Origin: a bacterium
Lineage (GTDB): Bacteria; Chloroflexota; Dormibacteria; UBA8260; Bog-877
Reading direction: 5' to 3'
Assembly (NCBI GenBank): GCA_021817025.1
Contig: JAKAWF010000056.1
Span: 1 to 16,053 of the forward strand
Length of the DNA stretch: 16,053 nucleotides
The translations under genes and the position numbers were made by a program. Of this stretch, positions 6,052 through 12,470 are shown one piece after another; positions within the stretch are counted from its first letter, which is position 1, and each line of letters starts with the position of its first letter. The notes beneath the pieces were generated by a model. It made no database searches. It was not told where the DNA came from and worked only from the letters and a program-made list of their open reading frames with translations.

Positions 6052-9000
6052 TCACCCCAGGCTGAAGTACCCGAAGGCATCCACGACCGCGTCCGCGCTC
6101 CCGGCGTGGTTGAAGATGCTGATCGACCCCGAACTACCGAGAGTCGCCACCGTAAGGTTCGGGACGGTCTGTCCGGCACTCCAGTTGACGTCGGACACAG
6201 TCGGCATCGTGCCTCCCGGGAAGACCGTGAAGAAGCTGGCTGCAGTCGTACCCGTCGCGGTGATGTTGGTCACCACGGCGGTGGCATTGGAGGCGATACC
6301 GTCAAGCCCGGCCATCGGCACGATCAGAGTCGCACCTCTGCTCAGAGGTGCGCCTGTCCGTCTGGTGTCGAGCACCCGCACCGGGGTGATGGGGTTGTAG
6401 AGGCTCGCATCGGCCGGCGTCGAGCTGCCGTCGGTGAAGTAGCCGCTCACGTCCACCACCACGTCGGTGGTGCCGGCGTGGTTGTACAGCGTGATCATGC
6501 CACTTGAACTAACGGGCACCACCACCCGGTTGGCGACGGTCTCACCAGCTATCCAGTTGAGATCGGAGGCAAGCGGCCGCGCTGCTCCCTGCGGGTAGGC
6601 AGTCAGGTAGCTCGAAGCAGTGGTGTTGGTGGCCGTGACGTTGAGAATGGCCCCCGTGACGCCCGTCGCCGGCACCCCGCCCTGTCCGGTCACCTGGACG
6701 TTCAAGGTCCCACCAGCAGGAAGCGCCTTGCCGGCATTGGGGTAGGTGCTCCCCGAACGCGTGTCAGTGATGCGAGCGGGAGTGAGCGGGACGTAGCTGC
6801 CGGCCGTGCTTGCCGCAGTCTCGGGAGCGAAGTAGCCCTCGAGATCCACCACCACGTCGGTGCTGCCGGCGTAGTTGTAGAGCGTCACCTTGCCATTGCT
6901 TCCGACCGGGACGATGACGAGGCTGGCAACCGTCCCACCTCCGGTCCAGTTGAGGCTGGAGACAACCGGCTGGGCGCCTCCGGACGGATAGACCGAGAGG
7001 TAGCTGGCAGAGGTGGTGTCGGTAGCCGTGACGTTAAGAGCCACCGCAGCCGCGTTCGAAGGGACGCTGCCGCCTGTCACCGTAAGGCTCAAGCTGGCGT
7101 TGGGGCCAAGGGTCCCGCCGTTTACCCGCGTGTCGAGGAGACGCTTCGGTGAGAGCGCGCTATAGGCACTGCCAGTGGTCGCGACGCCAAACACCGTTCC
7201 AGTCAGCTCGGAGAGGCTCGGGCTCGAGGTGGCGGTGAGCACCGCCGAGATGCACGCCGGAGGACCGGCCGAGAAGGTCGGTGCAGGCGAGACTGGCTCC
7301 CAGGCGCCCCCGCCGCCGGTGGCGCTCGGGTTCCACCACTCAAGAGAGTTGCCCCCCTCTAGGTTGCAGTCCTTGACGGTCGCGGCCGTGAAGGTATTGC
7401 CCGACGACACTCGGACGTCGAAGTACTCTCCGCTCGCGGAGAAGCTCGGGATGCCAACTGGGTCCGAGGCAAACTGCGACACCGTGAGAGCACCGACGCC
7501 GGTCGCGCTGGCCATCGCGTTGTCGTTGCTCGCGGTGGCCGTGCCGGTCGAGCTCGATGAGCTCCCGCTTGCAGAGCTCACCGACCCCGACGGTGGAGGC
7601 GGTGGCGTGGTCGCGGGCGGTGGCGTGGTCGCGGCTAGGTACGCGAACTGGTCAGCGCTTGAGGTCGCGCTCGTGCCGGCCGAGGTCGTGACCGTCACGT
7701 CCACGGTTCCCGTGCCTGGAGGCGAAACCACGGTTAGCTCCGTGGAGGAGACTACCGTCACCTCACTAGCAGCCGTAGGTCCGAAATCAACTGCAGTAGC
7801 TCCGGTCAAGTTGGTCCCGGCGATGGTCACTGGAGTGCCACCGGTGGCAGGACCAGAGCTCGGGCTGATACCAGTGACCGCCGGAGGAGAGCCAGCTGGG
7901 GTTGAGGCAATAGAAATCAAAAGAGGCGCAAACGCAAAGTCTGTCGGAACAGCTGAGTCGGCCACTTCAATGGTGAAGACAGAAAGTCCCGTGGCGGTAG
8001 GGCTACCGGAGATCACCCCTGTAGAACTGTCCAAAGTTAGCCCGGCCGGCAGCGATCCAGAAGCTAGAGACCAGGTATACGATGGAGTGCCACCAGTGGC
8101 ACCAAGGGTAGTGGTGTAAGAACTTCCCATCGTGCCTGAGGGCAGTCTCGTGGACGTAACTGCCATCGGAGCACTCACAGCACTATATGCTGTCCCCACT
8201 ATATACGGGCCACCAGTGCCGCCCATTTCACAGAGGCTCGTTGATGGACACGATATGGCACCGCCCGAAATCGCGGACCCAAAAGAAAGCAGGCTGGTCG
8301 TTACGGGTATCGACCAGCTCTGTCCGTTCCAGGCGAGAACTTCGCCACGACCACCCGATGAGTCCCCTACCGCCTCACAAAACTCTGCAGACACGCACGA
8401 GATGCCGTAAAGATACCTTGATCCGGCAAATAGCGGCTGCTCCGACCAGCTGCTCCCGTCCCAGTCCACTACTTCAGCACCGGCACCGCTGCCGCCCACG
8501 GCCTCGCAGAGACTAGGCGAGGCACAGGACACAGCCTCAAGGCTGCCTACTCCTGAGATGGATTGGATGTTCGACCACGATGACCCGTTCCAGGACACGA
8601 TCGCTGCATCACCAGCTATATTGTCGTAGCCAACAGCCACACAGTAGGTCGCAGACGAGCATGACACTCCATTTAGCTCAGCTACTCCGGTAAGACTAGA
8701 CGTGGCTGTGGACCATGCCAACCCGTTCCAGGACAGCACAAGACCTTCAGTATAGGATACGGCCACGCAAAAAGTGCTTGCAACGCACGACACGCTATAG
8801 AGGCCGTCGGTTCCGCTGGGAACAGTCTGGGATGTCCAGGTTGTTCCATTCCACGAATATGTGACGCCGATATAGCCGCTGGCAGATGATTGGGTCCCGA
8901 CTGCCATGCAGAAGGTCGCGGACGGACATGAAACCGCATAAGGCGCCGCGCCTGTTAAGCCGAGTGGCTGCTCACTTGCCCAGCTGGCGCCGTTCCAACT

Positions 9001-10953
9001 CATGGCTACCGGTATTGGCCCGTAAATGGTCCCGACTGCCATGCAGAAGGTCGCGGACGGACATGAGACGCCGTTGGAATTGTTTATGAAGTTGTCGGCC
9101 GTATTAGCTGGGGCCTGTCCGAGGAACGTCTGCGGATTCGACCAGGAGCTACCGTTCCAAGAAAATGCCACGTCGTAGCCGTTTTGCGACTGAGATGCAG
9201 TTCCGATAGCCTCACACAAGCTTGCCGTGGTACACGAGAGCTGGGTGAGCTGGGTCAGCGATAGCGAACTTGGCACGGGATCGCTTGTGAATGCATTTGA
9301 TGCAGTGGTCGTGGCTATGGTCCATAACGCGGCGCTTGCACTGCCGCCTGAGGTGTCACCAGCAACTTCACAGGAGTATGTAGTTGACAAAGGCACCGAC
9401 GGTACGCAAGAGATTGCACCTAGCGAGCTCGCCGAAGAATCTGTGCCGGTACCGCTCGTATTCAACCAACTTCCGTTCCAGACCCACACCGAGTTCTCTC
9501 CGCCACCGCCCACCGCGTTGCAGGAGTTGAGACCCCCCGATGACACCGGGATGCAGGAGACCTCAGCGAAGCCGAAGTTCGGGCTATCGTAGGGGAGGCT
9601 GTCGTTGGACCATGAGGTGCCGGTGCCCCCCCACGTGAAGGCCGAGGCATGGAGGTAGCCGCCATTGATGTAAGAACCCACGGCCATGCAAAGCGTAGAG
9701 GAAGTAGAGGAGGAACATGAAACCGAACCTATTGTCACGTATGCCAGGCTGGGGAACAGTCCGGATGACCCGGTCAGGACTGCTTGCTGCTGCCATGTAG
9801 AGCCGTTCCAGAGCAGTGACACATTGGTGTAGTTGTAACCGTTTGCTTGTCCGTCACCTATGGCAATGCACAAGTCTGGAGAGTTACAGGAGACGCTGCT
9901 CAGGTAGACGCCGCCAGGGATCGTCGAGCTGAAGGGTTGATAAGACCAAGCGGCTCCGTTCCAGGAGACCGCGGAGGTCCCAACGGCCATACAGAAGGTC
10001 GTGGATACGCAGGCTATCGAATCAAAGCCCGCGTTCCCGAGAACCGAATACGGCAGTGGCTGCGCGACCCAGGTTGTACCGTTCCACTGTTCGATAAGGC
10101 TGCCAGCAATTCCTTCGCAAAAGTCTGCTGCGACACAGGATATTGTGCCTTCTCCGTTCGACTGTACTGCGTTCGCGCGGCCAAGATTTGTGAAAGTCGA
10201 CAGCGCCACCGGGGAGGCAGCGTAGGTATATCTATCACCAGCGCTTGTAGCGGAGGTGCCTCCAGGGGTTACGACCGTGACGTCCACTGTTCCGGGAGAC
10301 TCTGCAGGTGGGTCGTCGACGGTTATGGAGGTTGGAGAGGAGAAGCTCACGAAATTCGCGGCTACGCTGCCAAAGTAGACCTCCGCGCTATTGGTAAAGT
10401 TGGTTCCCGTAATCGTTACTGGGGGTGCCCCGCCGCTGGTAGGGCCAACGCTCGGCGTGAGAGAGCTTAGCGTTGGCGCCGGTTCGAAAGTGAACTCATC
10501 CGCGGTAGTGTTCGCGGAGGTGCTGCCCGACACCGTAACTGTGATGTCGACGGTCCCGGCTGGTTCAGCCGGTGACGTAGCGGTAATCGTCGAGCCGGCA
10601 GAGCTGACCGTGAAGCTTTCCGCTGCTAGCGTGCCAAAATCGACTGCCGTGGCGCCGGTGAAGTTGGCACCGGAGATGGTTAGGCTGGTGCCACCAGTTG
10701 TCGGACCGGCAACCGGCGATATCATGGTGATTATTGGACTGGTTGCTGCCGCAGCGATCGGAGCGGCACCAAAGCCGGTAACTACCCCGACCAAGGTCGC
10801 CAGACTAGCTAACGATACTGCGACTGGCGATCTGAGAGCCGAGAGATGGGATAGTTCCCGACTGGTGCGTGTCCGATGTGCCCTTACATGTCCGGGAAGC
10901 GAGCGGTCTCTGCCTGACCGGCTGGCCCTCTTGCCGGCTAACCTGAGATTCAT
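6052..10953 (-). CDS. Giant secreted multi-domain protein (TIG, 14 Cys-pair repeats, Ig-like, three C-terminal beta repeats)
   Basis: About 1,633 residues, exported. ATG 10953 is preferred over the in-frame ATG 10962 because GAGGAG (10963-10968) touches the latter but lies 9 bases before the former. Order: basic extended N-region and signal peptide (to ~70, ending GAAPIAAAA); TIG/IPT domains at ~72-157 and ~158-245 (ISPVAGPTTGGTSLTISGAN); fourteen repeats at ~255-915, most of them [IV]SC-x5-C-x-A-x-G followed by SWNGxxW; a putative Ig (He_PIG) domain at ~927-1016; a third TIG at ~1024-1106; a Pro/Ser linker at ~1108-1145; an unnamed domain at ~1146-1260 with DCNLEGGNSLEWWN; and three ~115-residue C-terminal repeats. 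TIG and propeller-like repeats usually mean adhesion or ligand binding outside the cell. No LPXTG, membrane anchor or enzyme motif. Codon use in the Cys-repeat part looks less GC-strict than the neighbours. The substrate is unknown. Confidence 0.85.
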   Translation of the reverse strand: MNLRLAGKRASRSGRDRSLPGHVRAHRTRTSRELSHLSALRSPVAVSLASLATLVGVVTGFGAAPIAAAATSPIITMISPVAGPTTGGTSLTISGANFTGATAVDFGTLAAESFTVSSAGSTITATSPAEPAGTVDITVTVSGSTSANTTADEFTFEPAPTLSSLTPSVGPTSGGAPPVTITGTNFTNSAEVYFGSVAANFVSFSSPTSITVDDPPAESPGTVDVTVVTPGGTSATSAGDRYTYAASPVALSTFTNLGRANAVQSNGEGTISCVAADFCEGIAGSLIEQWNGTTWVAQPLPYSVLGNAGFDSIACVSTTFCMAVGTSAVSWNGAAWSYQPFSSTIPGGVYLSSVSCNSPDLCIAIGDGQANGYNYTNVSLLWNGSTWQQQAVLTGSSGLFPSLAYVTIGSVSCSSSTSSTLCMAVGSYINGGYLHASAFTWGGTGTSWSNDSLPYDSPNFGFAEVSCIPVSSGGLNSCNAVGGGGENSVWVWNGSWLNTSGTGTDSSASSLGAISCVPSVPLSTTYSCEVAGDTSGGSASAALWTIATTTASNAFTSDPVPSSLSLTQLTQLSCTTASLCEAIGTASQSQNGYDVAFSWNGSSWSNPQTFLGQAPANTADNFINNSNGVSCPSATFCMAVGTIYGPIPVAMSWNGASWASEQPLGLTGAAPYAVSCPSATFCMAVGTQSSASGYIGVTYSWNGTTWTSQTVPSGTDGLYSVSCVASTFCVAVSYTEGLVLSWNGLAWSTATSSLTGVAELNGVSCSSATYCVAVGYDNIAGDAAIVSWNGSSWSNIQSISGVGSLEAVSCASPSLCEAVGGSGAGAEVVDWDGSSWSEQPLFAGSRYLYGISCVSAEFCEAVGDSSGGRGEVLAWNGQSWSIPVTTSLLSFGSAISGGAISCPSTSLCEMGGTGGPYIVGTAYSAVSAPMAVTSTRLPSGTMGSSYTTTLGATGGTPSYTWSLASGSLPAGLTLDSSTGVISGSPTATGLSVFTIEVADSAVPTDFAFAPLLISIASTPAGSPPAVTGISPSSGPATGGTPVTIAGTNLTGATAVDFGPTAASEVTVVSSTELTVVSPPGTGTVDVTVTTSAGTSATSSADQFAYLAATTPPPATTPPPPPSGSVSSASGSSSSSTGTATASNDNAMASATGVGALTVSQFASDPVGIPSFSASGEYFDVRVSSGNTFTAATVKDCNLEGGNSLEWWNPSATGGGGAWEPVSPAPTFSAGPPACISAVLTATSSPSLSELTGTVFGVATTGSAYSALSPKRLLDTRVNGGTLGPNASLSLTVTGGSVPSNAAAVALNVTATDTTSASYLSVYPSGGAQPVVSSLNWTGGGTVASLVIVPVGSNGKVTLYNYAGSTDVVVDLEGYFAPETAASTAGSYVPLTPARITDTRSGSTYPNAGKALPAGGTLNVQVTGQGGVPATGVTGAILNVTATNTTASSYLTAYPQGAARPLASDLNWIAGETVANRVVVPVSSSGMITLYNHAGTTDVVVDVSGYFTDGSSTPADASLYNPITPVRVLDTRRTGAPLSRGATLIVPMAGLDGIASNATAVVTNITATGTTAASFFTVFPGGTMPTVSDVNWSAGQTVPNLTVATLGSSGSISIFNHAGSADAVVDAFGYFSLG
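6055..7167 (-). repeat. Three tandem C-terminal beta-rich repeats of the giant protein
   Basis: Protein-level repeats at about 7167-6823, 6795-6436 and 6402-6055. Each runs from [ST]P-x-R-[VIL]-[LT]DTR through LNVTAT or NITATGT, S-[DS]-[LV]NW and an Asn/Ala-rich turn to D-[VA]-VVD-x-xGYF. This unit is widespread at the C-termini of secreted actinobacterial proteins, so it may serve cell-surface attachment or assembly. The fragment at 3293-3412 on the other strand belongs to the same family. Confidence 0.8.
8209..10191 (-). repeat. Fourteen Cys-pair / SWNG repeats, likely beta-propeller blades
   Basis: I count fourteen Cys pairs in the translation, from ISCVAADFC (residues 273/279) to ISCPSTSLC (902/908). 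Eleven have exactly five residues between the two Cys; units 4, 5 and 6 have longer loops. Each unit is 40-60 residues and most carry a WNGxxW hairpin. Paired Cys outside the cell are expected to form disulphides. Two units share an exact 39-bp DNA repeat at 8893-8931 and 9028-9066 (offset 135 bp), showing recent unit duplication. Confidence 0.75.
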
Positions 10954-10988
10954 TGCTGCCATCTCCTCAAAATCCTTTGCCCGAACAT
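10950..10988 (-). CDS. Twelve-codon leader peptide overlapping the giant gene start
   Basis: ATG 10988 is preceded by AAGGAG (10995-11000) at a 6-base spacing, the best ribosome site in this region. It encodes MFGQRILRRWQQ and stops at TGA 10952-10950, which overlaps the ATG (10953-10951) of the giant secreted protein as ATGA. This arrangement implies translational coupling: ribosomes finishing the leader would restart on the long gene, whose own GAGGAG lies inside the leader. The peptide is basic and too short for family assignment. The main alternative is chance, since a good Shine-Dalgarno and a 12-codon ORF are both easy to find. Confidence 0.45.
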   Translation of the reverse strand: MFGQRILRRWQQ

Positions 10989-11192
10989 GAGAATCTCCTT
11001 GGGGGCGGGTCCGAAGCGTTTTCCAGAGTGGGCCAGTTCAACCAGTCGGTGCAGCAGCGGCCCGATGGTAGGCCAGGCTTCCGGTCCGACCGGGCGCGCC
11101 CTTGGAGAGGGGGCAACAGGCGCGGCCGGGTGAGCCAGCTTGCCAGCTCCCGCTCGGCCGACCGCAGGTGGCGGCAGTCATCCATGCCATGC

Positions 11193-11645
11193 CTACCCCT
11201 GGTAGCGCGCCACGGTGAAGGCTATCACCACGGGAACGTCGACCGCGAACAGGGCGATGGTGGCGATCAGGATTGCCAGCATCGCTCCGGCGGTGCCGTC
11301 GCGGATGAAGACGTAGGCCAGGAGCGCGGCGATCACGGCGTAGGCCAGCAACGCCCACCGGATCACCTGAAAGAAGGTGCCCCAGGCGAAGGGGCGGACC
11401 CGGCTCAGGAGCGCCAGCGCGGCCACGGTCAGGATTCCCCCAGCCACCAGCAGCCCGATGGGCGGACCCAGCGGGACCGAGCCGGGCAGGAGGGCGCCCA
11501 TGTAGACCCCGCCGGCGAGCATGAGGGCGAGGGAAGCCACCGTCAACTCCGCGACCGGTGGAAGTCGACGGCTGAGCACTGCCCCTTCATCGGGATTCGG
11601 GACGGCGTCCAGCATCTTCCGGCCGCCTCCGGTGGGGGCGCTCAT
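11193..11645 (-). CDS. Four-helix membrane protein of unknown function
   Basis: 150 residues, starting at ATG 11645, which overlaps the stop of the upstream membrane protein (ATGA), so the pair is translationally coupled. After a ~30-residue cytosolic tail there are four hydrophobic segments at about 31-53, 59-80, 90-114 and 120-146 (for example LGPPIGLLVAGGILTVAALAL). Short loops and no enzyme or binding motif are visible. I recognise no family; given the coupling and similar size it probably forms a complex with its partner. The 200 bases between its stop and the leader peptide hold no gene I can see. Confidence 0.75.
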   Translation of the reverse strand: MSAPTGGGRKMLDAVPNPDEGAVLSRRLPPVAELTVASLALMLAGGVYMGALLPGSVPLGPPIGLLVAGGILTVAALALLSRVRPFAWGTFFQVIRWALLAYAVIAALLAYVFIRDGTAGAMLAILIATIALFAVDVPVVIAFTVARYQG

Positions 11646-12271
11646 GCCGTGGCCAGCCGGGTCATGATGATCAGGGTGGCGATCTGCATGGTACCGGTGA
11701 TGCCGGCGGTGAAGATGAATCGCCGCATCAGCCGGTTGACCACCTCGCCGTTGGGCACGGGCTTCCTCAGCTCGAAGAGGATCGCCAGGTTGGCGGGCTC
11801 CAGCACCCCCAGCGCGATCACCGCCATCACCGCCACGACCACGATGGACGCGACCACCCAGCCGTGGTACTGGTAGGTGGCGTAAACCGTGCCCAGGTGG
11901 AGCGCCAGTTGCCAGCCCGCGGCCAGGGTGCAGACCACCACCGTGGGCATGATCAGGAGCATCTTGGGCATGAAACGGGCGGTGAACTCGGCCCGAGCGG
12001 GCACCGACAACCGGCCCAGGGTGGGCCCCAGGACAAAGCCCAGGAAGAGGTCGAGCACGGTCCACACCCCACCTCCCACCACGTGGAAGAAGTCGAGCGC
12101 CCAGAGTTTGTTGGTGGCGATCGCCGCCACCAGTGCCACCACCACCACGGCCACGACGGGAAGTCCCCGGACCGGGACGACCTGGATCGCCGGCGCGGGG
12201 CGGGCCCTGTCCTTCGCCAGGGGATCCCCCGGCGACGTGCGTGCCGTCAACTCAGGTTGCATCTCCGCCAT
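11642..12271 (-). CDS. Five-helix membrane protein of unknown function
   Basis: About 209 residues from ATG 12271; a second ATG at 12262 is equally possible because no ideal ribosome site marks either, and the frame is open upstream to 12322. A disordered 30-residue tail precedes five hydrophobic segments at about 37-54, 57-82, 103-127, 137-157 and 185-206. The second carries FFHVVGGGVWTVLDLFLG. An H-hh-G-hh-W pattern at a helix start is also seen in CopD/DUF2269-type membrane proteins, where the His can bind haem or metal, so a distant relation is possible but unproven. A conserved-looking LEPANLAILFELRK lies between helices 4 and 5. It heads a two-gene operon with the overlapping downstream membrane protein. 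Confidence 0.75.
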   Translation of the reverse strand: MAEMQPELTARTSPGDPLAKDRARPAPAIQVVPVRGLPVVAVVVVALVAAIATNKLWALDFFHVVGGGVWTVLDLFLGFVLGPTLGRLSVPARAEFTARFMPKMLLIMPTVVVCTLAAGWQLALHLGTVYATYQYHGWVVASIVVVAVMAVIALGVLEPANLAILFELRKPVPNGEVVNRLMRRFIFTAGITGTMQIATLIIMTRLATA

Positions 12272-12470
12272 CTCTTTCCCGGCCTCCCCCGCACCAACTC
12301 GGCCCTCTCCGGGCCGCCGCACCTCCCACGCGCCGGGGGCGAGCGTCCCGGAGCTGTTCGACGCGCTGCCCCCCGAGCCAGACTCACCGAACTCTATGGG
12401 GATCCCGTATCACCAGCGCATCACCAAGGCGAATGGGGCACCCCATGGCATGCCGGACCCGGTCGGACGG

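Noticed and set aside
7175..8119. A 314-codon open frame on the plus strand inside the giant gene.
   Set aside because: It is antisense to the TIG and linker domains; its Val/Pro-rich composition is the mirror of Thr/Gly/Ala-rich coding, with no family match.
12433..12446. Short inverted repeat ATGGGG-CA-CCCCAT between the regulator and the membrane genes.
   Set aside because: Only 6 bp with a 2-nt loop and no U-tract; expected by chance at this GC content.
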